Below are positions 49,918 to 59,527 of a stretch of DNA of 64,000 nucleotides, in pieces. Source of the DNA: Saprospiraceae bacterium (GTDB lineage Bacteria > Bacteroidota > Bacteroidia > Chitinophagales > Saprospiraceae). The stretch lies in the NCBI GenBank assembly GCA_016722285.1, contig JADKGI010000031.1, forward strand, positions 1 through 64,000. Reading direction: 5' to 3'. The notes beneath the pieces are model-generated. The model made no database searches. It was not told the origin of the DNA and saw only the letters and a list, made by a program, of their open reading frames with translations. The translations under genes and the position numbers were made by a program. Positions within the stretch are counted from its first letter, which is position 1. Each line of letters opens with the position of its first letter.

Positions 49918-50312
49918 CTTTTTGTTTTTAGATTATTTATTTCATCCTGAATATTCATGGATTTGATAATAAACCCATAAACCAGTAATGGCAATAGAAG
50001 TACAAGAAAAATTATGTTTGCTAATACATAATTTCCTGTTTTATGGTTAAAGTTAATTATTCCAAAATACGTGGGATCAGTGTATTTATAATATGGTTTC
50101 AGGTATTTCACATGGTTTTCTTTGCAATAGGTAGTATTCAAATAACAACTCCATGTACATTTATGGAGATTTTTATTATCGGAATTCATTCCATTCAACC
50201 CGTTTTTTGAAAATGGTTTTTCTTTAATTGATGGTCGTACCATTTCATTCACAATAATCAACAACAAAATAGGGGAAATCAATACTACAATATTCCTGAT
50301 GTATCTTTTCAT
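49914..50312 (-). CDS. Membrane protein with Cys/His-rich external loop, unknown
   Basis: A 132-residue protein. Membrane helices at about residues 8-25 and 95-115 flank a loop with KCTWSCYLNTTYCKENH (three Cys and one His), which could bind metal or form disulfides. Coupled with the next small membrane gene. Not recognised. Confidence 0.55.
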   Translation of the reverse strand: MKRYIRNIVVLISPILLLIIVNEMVRPSIKEKPFSKNGLNGMNSDNKNLHKCTWSCYLNTTYCKENHVKYLKPYYKYTDPTYFGIINFNHKTGNYVLANIIFLVLLLPLLVYGFIIKSMNIQDEINNLKTKR

Positions 50313-50501
50313 AATTGATTATAATGTTTGTGCTTCAGCTTTGTTATTCTAATATATCGGAAAAATAAATATGCATTTTAGTAGAAACGAAATATGGTAA
50401 TTCATTTATTGTGTTCATCTTGCAATACAGAATAAGATATAAAATTATGAGCAACCATTAGTTTATCCAGAGTGTTAATTATACCAACAATCACTATTAA
50501 G

Positions 50502-50933
50502 ATGCCTGTATTTATTCATTTGTCAATTATGGTCGTTGATAAGAAAGTAATCAAAAAGAAGTATAAAGGCGGTATTTCCGCATTCAAGAATAATTACTAT
50601 TGGGGTGAGGATACTAACAATCAGGAAGATGATGAATTATTTGCCGTAGCATCGATGAATTCAGATGATCAGGACATTGAAGAATTAATATCTAATGGAC
50701 TTTCTTTTGATATGGAATTACAAAGATCTGATGATTTTACCATAGTTAACAGGTATGGTGGTGCTTTATGGCCTGTTTCCTGGTTGCAACATGATTATTC
50801 ATTTGCCTGGCATGTTGATGCCGATGAAAATTTTATTGAGAAAGCAAAAGCAGTTGACAAGATGACCATGGAAAAAATCGCAGATTTATTTGAAGATGGT
50901 ATCAATTTATTTAGTACCATCAGGAGTTGGTAG
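50502..50933 (+). CDS. Conserved soluble protein, unknown
   Basis: A 143-residue acidic protein from ATG 50502 (MPVFIHLSIMVVDKKVIKKKYKGG). Features: DDELFAVASMNSDDQD, LWPVSWLQHDYSFAWHVDADENF. No known domain recognised. Isolated transcription unit. Confidence 0.55.
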   Translation: MPVFIHLSIMVVDKKVIKKKYKGGISAFKNNYYWGEDTNNQEDDELFAVASMNSDDQDIEELISNGLSFDMELQRSDDFTIVNRYGGALWPVSWLQHDYSFAWHVDADENFIEKAKAVDKMTMEKIADLFEDGINLFSTIRSW

Positions 50934-51082
50934 ATAGCCTTAATAAAAAGTAATCTTTACATTTTATTCCAGTTTTATATGTGATATGATTGCAAAGTCA
51001 GTTCTGAAATCAGATTGCTTAAAATATAAGATTACTTATAATGTTGTTTATAAATTTCATCAGTTTTTATGTTTTTAAAAAA

Positions 51083-52064
51083 CTACTTGACTAAAATTTT
51101 TAAGTTGGCTGCCGAAACATTTAATAAATTAACTTTTGGTAGACGTTTTGTTAACTCACGCCAGTTAGCATCTTTTATGTAAATTTTTTGGAGCAGATCT
51201 GATGCTTCTTTAACCTTTTTATTATTTGCAAGGGTAATAGCTGTCCAGTATTTCATTTCCAGGTTTTCAGGAAACATTTTCATAGCTGCATCATACTCTT
51301 TCATGGCTTCTTTCATGTCATTTTTTTCTATTGCCAGATCGCCTTTGTCCATATGCTCATAAGCCCAAAACAGTCTTAGCAATCTGTCTAATTCATCCAA
51401 CGGTGCTTTGTTATCATCTACTCGTAAATCAATCAGTCTTTCGTTCCATGGCTGGCCAGTACTTTTACCTGCAACCACCAGAATTGCGGCAGATTGTTTA
51501 CCTCGAATATCTCCACCTGCAGCCTGTGCGGCTTTTAAAGAAAGTAAAACACGCTCTGCCAAAGGTTTTCCTTCACTGCCTTCAAAAGCTTTTGACATGG
51601 CTGTATTTACTTTATCGCCCAACATCAATTGCTTGAACCGAATAATTTTTCCAACAATATTACCTGCATGATCAATCGGTTTTGCCGGTGAAGGAGTTTA
51701 CATTTCCATTTACGTCGATCATTGCCACCTGTCTAACTTCACGGCCTTCATCGGCAGCAAGTAATTCACTCAATGCTTCAGGAGCAGTTTTTCCATTTTT
51801 CATTAATCCTAAGCCTTTAATGCCGTAACTTTTATTTACAAAAGATTGGGTAGCCACCACACCAACACCAGCTTCGCCCCAGCTTACAGCGGTGCCCACA
51901 CTGAACCAATGGCTTTGTACGCCCACGGCCATTTCGCCGGTAACCGGGTCTCTTGCCACAATAGAGAATGTATGAGCAAGTCCGGCATCTTTTTTATAAA
52001 ATTGGGCTGAAATGTTTTGGTTAAAAACAAATCCAGTAAGCATTAAGAGGATTATCCCTTGCAT
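51083..52064 (-). CDS. DUF1028 family secreted protein (frameshifted)
   Basis: Signal peptide MQGIILLMLTGFVFNQNISAQ, then the DUF1028 core AHTFSIVARDPVTGEMAVGVQSHWFSVGTAVSWGEAGVGVVATQ (Ntn-hydrolase-like family). The C-terminal part (51083-51628) holds AFEGSEGKPLAERVLLSLKAAQAAGGDIRGKQSAAILVV and a TPR-like tail. Frames break around 51650-51690. Function unknown. Confidence 0.8.
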
Positions 52065-52460
52065 AAATTAATGTTTTTAGCTGATGAAATATAAATTATT
52101 ATTAACCCAACCTACCGCTATCAATTGGTAAATTACTACCCATTTTCTTTCTCTGAATTTTTAAATATTTCATACCGTCCAAAAATAAATTTTGTCCTTT
52201 CTATAAAGTAAAACCTCTGATCTTGAAAATTACTTATACTATATCAATAAATTATCTGTCAAAAACTTCAGGCCAACGTTTATAAATCCCCATAAATATT
52301 CTGAATTACCACAAATATATGGAAGCATTCGCTAATTTATAAATTAGTAATAATTAATTATTGAATGTTTCTATTAAGATTGAATTTGTCCAAAAAATTC
52401 TTTAAATTATAGCAAGTTGTAGATAGCCCTGGTCGAATAGACCAAGGCTATTAAAATATA
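52065..52460. other. Intergenic region without recognised features
   Basis: About 396 bases of AT-rich DNA. No gene, RNA, promoter of clear match or repeat recognised. Confidence 0.6.
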
Positions 52461-52787
52461 CTACTCCAGCTCTGATGCAAACCTGATGGTAGTGGTCCGC
52501 TCATCCAGATGGGTAGTAATAATCAGACCTGACTCAGGTGGACTGATGGTGCCATGCAAACAGTATCTCGAAGTGAGTCGACCTGTCTCAAGCAATGCAG
52601 ATAGAACATTATCAAATCTCATAGCTCTGGATACTATACCAAAATCAGTGGCCAAATGGCACTCCAGGAAGTGATCTATAATCTGCCTGAGTGCTAAGGA
52701 AGACTCAAGTGCTGATGAAATACCGGGACTAAATATGATGGTACCTGCATCAAAAGGGAGTGAAGGATAAACTACTGGAGCTCTCAT
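52461..52787 (-). CDS. Small plasmid/mobile-element-type protein
   Basis: A 108-residue protein from ATG 52787. Motifs: FDAGTIIFSPGISSAL, GRLTSRYCLHG and ITTHLDERTTTIRFASELE. It resembles the downstream plasmid-related protein in its final TTxxxL/FAxE motif and is probably a divergent relative. Common on mobile DNA; function unknown. Confidence 0.6.
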   Translation of the reverse strand: MRAPVVYPSLPFDAGTIIFSPGISSALESSLALRQIIDHFLECHLATDFGIVSRAMRFDNVLSALLETGRLTSRYCLHGTISPPESGLIITTHLDERTTTIRFASELE

Positions 52788-52819
52788 TATTATAAAATTA
52801 TGAAGTGAAAAAATAGAAT

Positions 52820-52848
52820 AAAAAAAGCCCTGCCGGAGATGACAGGGC
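52820..52848 (-). terminator. Terminator between the two plasmid-type genes
   Basis: On the minus strand GCCCTG...CAGGGC (52827-52832 and 52843-52848) is followed by six T bases; it follows the gene at 52858-53166. Confidence 0.75.
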
Positions 52849-52857
52849 AATGTGATC

Positions 52858-53166
52858 TCAATACTCACTAGGAAACAATACGGTGGTGTATGACCGATCA
52901 GCCTCCGTGATAATCCAAATCTTGCGCTCCAGAGCAAACCCCCCTGCAGGTATGTGATATACTGAAAAGAGCCGCCCACCGCCCTGGAGCGCCATCTCAT
53001 TACTGTCCTGATCCTGCTCACAGCAATCACCCCAGTCACCACGAAGATGACGAGCTATGCAGGAACGAATAAAAGTAAAGAATGGCTGGTGCTCGCAGGA
53101 TGCATCAAATATGCGCGAAGTCTGGACCAACTGACCGGGATGAAAAGCTAATGATAAAGTAGCCAT
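52858..53166 (-). CDS. Plasmid-related protein (HLxGDWGD family)
   Basis: A 102-residue protein from ATG 53166. FHPGQLVQTSR, ARHLRGDWGDCCEQDQDSNEMALQGGGRLFSVY and WIITEADRSYTTVLFPSEY match the family found on plasmids and integrative elements of many phyla. Base composition is GC-richer than the neighbours, supporting transfer. Function unknown. Confidence 0.8.
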   Translation of the reverse strand: MATLSLAFHPGQLVQTSRIFDASCEHQPFFTFIRSCIARHLRGDWGDCCEQDQDSNEMALQGGGRLFSVYHIPAGGFALERKIWIITEADRSYTTVLFPSEY

Positions 53167-53291
53167 AATAAAAAAATGAAAAATGTGAAAAATGGTGTGC
53201 AACTCACTCAGCCACACTAGCAGGTGCAGTGCCAGCGTAAGGGGATGATTTCATGCATGGTGGAACGCTTGAAAGGCGCAAGCATGGGTTA

Positions 53292-53460
53292 AACCCGTAT
53301 TATGCAATCTAAAATCTATTCCGACGCTAAAATACTGCAAATCAGAAGCTACGCCGATTTATCTCCTGTAACCGTAGCTCTGCTACGCTTTTCGGATATA
53401 AACCGCTGATTTATTGCATTTTAGTGTCTCACTACGAAGTTAAATTGCATAATACGGGTT
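53292..53460. repeat. 169-bp palindromic element (MITE-like)
   Basis: Perfect 17-bp inverted ends AACCCGTATTATGCAAT and ATTGCATAATACGGGTT. Further inward AAAATACTGCAAATCAG pairs imperfectly with CTGATTTATTGCATTTT, and CGTAGC/GCTACG forms the tip near 53367-53381. The whole can fold as one long hairpin. No transposase inside. Confidence 0.75.
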
Positions 53461-53765
53461 GGTGTTTGGCAGACCTTGCATATATCAGACCCGAAGCTAC
53501 CTTTGTACCTGTATGTGTGGTGGGGGAAAATTAATATTGTTATCTGGTAATCGAGTCATCTGTGATCTGGGGAGATCGAATTTGAGTTTGAACTTTATTT
53601 TAAAATGGTCACATCGTATTTAGTTTGTCTCATGGCCGCGACTTGTTTTATACTGCCCATCTGCTTTCGTAATCCTTCTTAATATGGCTGAATAGTAAAG
53701 GTATAGTGCAATTAAAATCTTTTGATATGAATGGCTGGAGTATATAAAACAAAGTTTTTCTTTTC

Positions 53766-53800
53766 TTTTGTCTTGACACAAAAGAAACAAAAGGTCAAGG
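53766..53800. repeat. Repetitive CTTTTGT/ACAAAAG motif
   Basis: TTTTGTCTTGACACAAAAG is a near-palindrome followed by AAACAAAAGGTCAAGG; I remember similar sequences as dispersed repeats in Bacteroidota. A related tract lies at about 11570-11630. Confidence 0.4.
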
Positions 53801-53980
53801 CTTTAACGACTTAACCTATAATCATTCCGTAAAACCTAAATTTATAAAACTCGCCTTTGGGAATCGTTCATCGTTTTTTCATGGGTAGCAACTGCGTTTA
53901 TTTGAACTCGAATTAAACTTTGTTTTTGTTTATATCTCTGTGTGGATAATTTGATGTAGATTTGCAGAACCTAAATAGTA

Positions 53981-54169
53981 GTGATTATGGACCACAGTGA
54001 TGACCAATCTGATTTTGCACCTGATGATGATTTGCTCATGCACCAAGAGATCATGTTATTGAAAATGAAGGCATTTCACAATAGCAGTATGGCACAAGCA
54101 GAATATGAGATTCTGGAAAAGGAGATAAGAGCAAAATTTGCATTTAGGCATAATTCATATGATTATTAA
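53981..54169 (+). CDS. Small acidic protein, hypothetical
   Basis: A 62-residue reading frame (or 60 from ATG 53987). N-terminus is acidic (DHSDDQSDFAPDDD), the rest is a helix (IMLLKMKAFHNSSMAQAEYEILEKEIRAKF). Unknown; might be a small regulator. No RBS is obvious. Confidence 0.4.
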   Translation: MIMDHSDDQSDFAPDDDLLMHQEIMLLKMKAFHNSSMAQAEYEILEKEIRAKFAFRHNSYDY

Positions 54170-54225
54170 CGGATCCGTGTCCTAAAATTACATTGCCGCA
54201 GTTGTAACAGTTAAAGGATTTTTAA

Positions 54226-54311
54226 GACTGTCGGTTGAGTCGTCGTGCTGGTAAGCAGCACGGTTCCTGTCCTAAATTGACTCCATCAATTTTTCTACGA
54301 AACGGACAGTC
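54226..54311 (+). ncRNA. Putative nested-stem RNA
   Basis: Three nested helices: GACTGTC/GACAGTC (54226-54232 and 54305-54311), GAGTC/GACTC (54237-54241 and 54279-54283), CGTGCTG/CAGCACG (54244-54250 and 54256-54262, loop GTAAG). In a non-coding stretch before the HigA/HigB-like pair. Could be a structured RNA or a repeat remnant. The rest of 54312-54654 holds imperfect inverted repeats around GATCGGTTTTTG. Confidence 0.35.
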
Positions 54312-54654
54312 ATCATAAAAAAAACCGATAAGCAGCAAAAAATAGCGATGGGTTTTTGTCAATATTTTTGGTGTAAAATATATGCCAAAGGTGGAGGTCT
54401 ATATAATTTAGACCAAAACCGGTAGGCACCGATCTTTACAAAAACAGAAAGGCATTACCTTTGCTGATCGGTTTTTGTTTTTAAAGAAATTAATTAGTTG
54501 TAAAAGAGTTTAAAGTTAAACGATTTGCGTTTAGGAGTAGCGTATTAAGCACTTCACTTTCAGTTTGGGACTGAATAATATTAAAAGCTCTGACCTTTGA
54601 TTTAGCGCTGAACCCGCTATTTCTAATACACACTGTTGTGGTGGGGTTATTTTT

Positions 54655-54945
54655 TCAAGCAGACAGAGGATTCACTTGAATTTGTCCGCCAATTGCTTTT
54701 AAAACCTTCATAATTGTCGCAAATTGGGGTTTTGCTCCGTCCGATAATGCTTTGTATAAACTTGGTCTGCTCAAACCGGTTTCTTCCGCAATTTTAGTCA
54801 TTCCGATAGCTTTTGCAATATATCCAATTGCAATAATAACATCAGAATTGTCTCCTTCTTCAAGCACAGTATTTAAGTATTCTGCAATCATCTCTTTACT
54901 ATCTAAATAGTCCGCTATGTCAAATTTTAAAGTTTCCATTTTCAT
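54655..54945 (-). CDS. Antitoxin, addiction-module HTH (TIGR02684-like)
   Basis: A 96-residue protein: FDIADYLDSKEMIAEYLNTVLEEGD, KAIGMTKIAEETGLSRPSLYKALS (helix-turn-helix), GGQIQVNPL. Overlaps the toxin by 4 bases. Antitoxin and autorepressor. Confidence 0.88.
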   Translation of the reverse strand: MKMETLKFDIADYLDSKEMIAEYLNTVLEEGDNSDVIIAIGYIAKAIGMTKIAEETGLSRPSLYKALSDGAKPQFATIMKVLKAIGGQIQVNPLSA

Positions 54946-55241
54946 TTATTTAAATTTTTCCAAATTTCTTTTGCTTTCTTAATGTCTTTTTGTTGAGTCG
55001 ATTTGTCACCACCGATTATTAGAATAATAATTTTTCCGTCTTTTTCTTTGAAGTAAACTCGATATCCTTTGCCAAAATTGACTCTCATTTCGTTAATTCC
55101 GTCACCAACTGGTTTGCAATCACCGAAATGTCCATTGTACTCTAATTTCTGAAGACGAAACAAGATTTTTGCCTTAGCTTTTAAATCATTTAACTTTCTC
55201 AGCCACTTGTCAAATTCAGTAGTTTTCTCAATAAAAAACAT
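54942..55241 (-). CDS. RelE/ParE-type toxin (addiction-module killer protein, TIGR02683-like)
   Basis: A 99-residue toxin: TEFDKWLRKLNDLKAKAKILFRLQKLE, GHFGDCKPVGDGINEMRVNFGKGYRVYFKEKDG, LIIGGDKSTQQKDIKKAKEIWKN. The pattern INEMRVNFGKGYRVYF is diagnostic. Upstream gene of the pair, order toxin then antitoxin. Confidence 0.9.
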   Translation of the reverse strand: MFFIEKTTEFDKWLRKLNDLKAKAKILFRLQKLEYNGHFGDCKPVGDGINEMRVNFGKGYRVYFKEKDGKIIILIIGGDKSTQQKDIKKAKEIWKNLNK

Positions 55242-56647
55242 AGAATATGTATCTAATTGGATACAAAGTTAAATATTTTTTTTTATATTAGTATTAGTTC
55301 TTTAGTTTTTTCGAAGTTTCGTTTATAATGCACCACAATATTTGGTCTTACGCCATTAAACTTCGTATGTATAAACAAATTGACACACCATGTTTTATAA
55401 ATCTAAGTCATCAATCGGACTTTTATAATTGTCTTCTCATACTTAGAAGATTTGGTAATATCTCTTTCATTATTAATGATCCATGCGTTTGACAACCATC
55501 CTTATGGAACAAAGGTTAAGTAAAAAAAGCAATTCATTCAGGTAAAACAGCCTTGAGCCTTGAAAATGCAACTAAAAACATACCACCAGAGGTGGTAAAA
55601 CTAAGAAGTAAGAATTCACCAGGGGCAGCGGGGCAGATGGTGCGTACAGGAGTAATGTGAGGAACGAATCATGGCTGTGCGTACCATATGCCCCTGCATG
55701 GCTGCCCCAAAACAAATAAAAGGAGGTGCGGTGAATGATACAGGGTGCTCATGCAGCATTGCGGAGTGGGCATGCTGTATCAGGCACAGGAAGCACCGGA
55801 AATACTGCCAGCCATAGCCGCCATCCCGGAGCACCTGCACAGAGCAGAAGACATAATGACCAGGAATATGACATCATATACTACCTGCAAGGTGGAGATA
55901 TGTGGCATATAATGTGCAAGGCACGGTACTGGGCTATATGGCTTATGCTCTGTAACTGCGTCTCTGCCACTGAAGTGTTTAGCCGGAAATATCATGTATC
56001 TGCATAGTGTGTATTGGGTGGAAATGGTGTTTTGTACTCTCTATGCAGATACATGATATGAGTATTGTCAGTGGCAGAGCCAGGATGGTCTATGGCTGAG
56101 ACAGTATGCCGCTTTACCTGCAAAAGGGTGAACGCAGCGGAATGCAATGGAGCAAGCACCCGACAAATAAGTCAGGCGTAGCCGCAGTATATGAAGCAGA
56201 GCATTGTGGGCAGGCAAAAGAGCAGAGCTGAAAAGCATGGGTATAGTAGGAACGAAATGAAACGAACAAAGGGTTTTGATTGAGCAAAGGTAGCATTAGC
56301 CGAAGGGATGGATGTGTGTAATGCGCTAATGCTGCCTGCGAAATGAAATTTGTATAGCCTGAGTGAAATGGAGTGACGGAGATACTTATGCTGCGGGAAT
56401 CCGGAGGCTCTCTGACTGAGTGAATAAGCGAATGATTAAATGAGTGAATGAAGGAAGGCAGAGTGCCGGAGGATGGAATTATTGCAACATAATCGGGCCT
56501 GATCTTTAGGGAACCACCTTACCCTAATTTTCAAGAGTAAGATATTTTACATTCGGCATCTTTATTTTTTTAAAATTACACATCTTTATTTTTTTGGACT
56601 AATTATTGATTTTAGCTATAATCTAATCATTAAAAAAAGTTAACTCT
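55242..56647. other. Non-coding, inverted-repeat-rich region
   Basis: No plausible gene in 1.4 kb. From about 55,610 to 56,480 the DNA is much richer in G and C than around it and carries several imperfect palindromes: 55622-55647 against 55681-55708 (GGGGCAG-type arms) and the large inverted repeat 55962-56079. At 56400-56460 there is a GAATGA-rich low-complexity stretch. No function recognised. Confidence 0.6.
55962..56079. repeat. Large inverted repeat with 18-bp perfect core
   Basis: ATATCATGTATCTGCATA (55989-56006) pairs perfectly with 56042-56059; outside it CTCTGCCACTGA (55962-55973) pairs with TCAGTGGCAGAG (56068-56079). The two 18-base arms are 35 bases apart. Confidence 0.7.
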
Positions 56648-59527
56648 ATGAACAAAGAAAAATTATCAGAATATTGGGAAAAATATAAGTCTTTGTTTGA
56701 TACTCCAGAATTTGAACAGCACGAAAAGTATAAATGGCCAGTTTTAGCTCAGTGCTATGAAAAATGGGACTGGAATGCAGTGGATAAGGCCACCATGTTT
56801 CAGAAAACGTTTGATGTCAAAGGTCAAAAAAATTTATGGATGAGCCGCCAGTTTTATCCCGTGAGGATGATTGAACAATATTATGAAATTGATGCTGGTA
56901 AAGTCAATAATAACTTTAACATACTTTTCGATGAAACACAAGATTTAACCTATAGGATTGATTCGTTTAAAAAAATCACTAATGACTTATTATTAAAACT
57001 CCAGGAAACTAAACCGAATGAAACAATTGAGCAAGGGTATCACGGTGATTTAAGGGCGATATCTATTTATTTGTCTTTGCAATACCCTGAGAAATATTAT
57101 ATTTACAAACATGGTGTATTTAAAGATTTCTGCAAGGCTATTGAATTGCCAGCTGTAAAGTCAGGACAAATTAGTAATTATATTGATTACATTACTGTCT
57201 GTGAAGAAATACTGAATTTTATCCGGAATGACCAGGAGTTTTTATCACAATACAAAACATTTTGCAGCATACCGGAATATTATAATGATCCTTATTTACA
57301 TTTACTGGTACAGGATTTTATTTATACCTATAGCTTCTTACTTTAATAAACCAACAGAAGTATCTTACTGGATCTTCCAATGTAATCCGGAAATGTTCGA
57401 TCTGGTGACAGCATTGGATGAAAATCTTGTAGATGACTGGACTGTAACTGCTCACAAGGATAAAATAAAAGAAGGGGACAAAGCCATCATTTGGATGACA
57501 GGAGATGAGGCTGGTTGCTATGGTTTGGCAGATGTAATGGGAGTACCAGAGATAATTGATCAATCTAAGGATGATCACTTTTGGAATTATGATATTAAAA
57601 ACACATTAAGAGCTGCAATAAAATTACACACAACCTTGCACACAAGCCAATTCTGCAACCCCTTCTAGAAAACATCGATGAATTGCAAAATTTAGACACA
57701 GGTAATCAGGGTAGTGTTTATGAATCTACAAAGGAGGATTTTGAAACACTTTTAGATATTATTAGCTCTATTGATAATAGTTCATATTTGGCTATAAAAA
57801 AGGTATTAGATAATGAAAAACTACAATCATTTTTCAATATCATACGAAATTTTGTTAAGGCAAACGATATAAAGGCAAACGATAAAAGGATAAGTTTTAA
57901 CATAAGAAGGGGCAAAAACAGATTAGTCTTTTTAATTGGAAGCCGATATGCTTTGAGCATTGAAAAAATGAAAGACAAAACTAAGCTTTCATTTATTTCC
58001 AATGAAAAGCATTCTGAAAAATCCGGTGCATTTGTAAGTAAAACAGGAATAGATGAAGCTTACTGGAATGAAGTTGAAAGTTATGATGGGTATGAGAAAA
58101 TCATTAGTGAAGGATTACTCAAAGAAATCAACAGGAGATACAGATGTCCCTACAGACATCTTACAAACACACAATTTATTGATGATATTTATCAAAATGA
58201 ATCTCATATGAAAAAATATAACCATTCTTTAAATACTATTCTTTATGGACCTCCTGGCACAGGTAAAACCTATCAAACCATTCAAAGAGCGGCAGAAATC
58301 ATTTCTGACAACACTGTAATTGATTATGCTCAGGCTCAACAAATATTTAATGAAAACCTGGGAAACAGGATAGAATTCATCACTTTTCATCAGAATTACA
58401 GTTACGAGGATTTTATCCAGGGCTTGCGTCCCGATACTGAAAACGGAAATCAACTGACTTTTCAACACAGGGATGGGCTTTTTACCAAAATAGCTATCAA
58501 TGCCTTATTTGAGTATTATAAAGTACTTAAATCTACCAAGCCAGTTGCTGGTATCACTCATTCTGACCTTAATGAAGTTTATCTTGATTTTGTACAATTT
58601 TTAAAAAATAGTGAATCTAAAGCATTTGATACCGCCACAGGTTTAAAAATTCATATCAGTGATTTTACCAAAAATGACAATATAGAATTTAAACATCAAA
58701 ACAGCAGCAGAAGCTATCTGGTATCCGGAAACAGGCTCATTAAACTCTTTGAAGTGTTTCCTAATATCGAACAAATCAAAAATGTGCACAATGATATCAG
58801 AGAAGCTATTGGAGGATGCAATACGACGGTATATTATGTTGCTCTGAGAGAATTTATTCGTTTTAATGAAGGTATTGCTAAAAATCCGGTAGCTGAACCG
58901 CAGGATGATTATGAAGAAGTGGGATATGAATCCAAAAAGAAACTCTTGAGTACGATTAGTTATGACGATCTCAGACTCGTAAGTTCTCATGCTGTACCAT
59001 CTTACGTCATTATCATCGATGAGATCAACAGAGCCAATATATCCAGGGTTTTTGGTGAACTGATCACCCTTATCGAATCGGACAAAAGGTCGCATGGTGA
59101 TATTCCGTTGCAATGTACATTGCCATCTGGTGATGAATTTATAGTCCCTTCTAATCTTTACATTATAGGAACTATGAATACGGCAGATAAGTCGATCGCA
59201 TTACTGGATATTGCATTAAGAAGGAGGTTTGAATTTGAAGCTATGTATCCTATTTATGAACTACAAGAAAAAATAGTCTATCACAAAGATGTGCTACAAA
59301 AAATAAATGCATCCATCATCACAAGGAAAGGTTATGACTTTCAGATTGGACATGCCTACTTTATGGATGGGCAAACATCTCTTGAAGATATTATGAATAA
59401 AAAAGTGATTCCACTATTGCTGGAGTACTTTATGAATGACAAAAAGGAAGTAGAGGGCATTTTAAAAGGTGCCGAGCTTAAGATCCAAGAAGGTGTTTGG
59501 CCGATCAAAATTAAAATATCGTTGTGA
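56648..59527 (+). CDS. mcrB: McrB-like AAA+ GTPase fused to an EVE domain (frameshifted)
   Basis: GTP-driven subunit of a modification-dependent restriction system. Order: an N-terminal region of unknown fold (56648-57340), an EVE domain (about 57340-57620, YWIFQCNPEMFDL, DKIKEGDKAIIWMTGDEAGCYGLADV), a linker, then the AAA+ domain with Walker A LYGPPGTGKT (about 58246-58270), FHQNYSYEDFIQGLRP, Walker B IIIDEINRANISRVFGEL and MNTADKSIALLDIALRRRF. EVE domains bind modified bases. Frame breaks near 57340 and 57640-57670; I treat them as one gene. Ends 4 bases into mcrC. Confidence 0.88.

Noticed and set aside
52788..53042. N-terminal extension of the 52461 gene
   Set aside because: The extra 85 codons overlap the plasmid-related gene and its terminator in another frame; the start at 52787 is preferred.
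55735..56007. 90-codon frame in the palindromic region
   Set aside because: It runs through inverted repeats, lacks a ribosome-binding site and has an unprotein-like composition.
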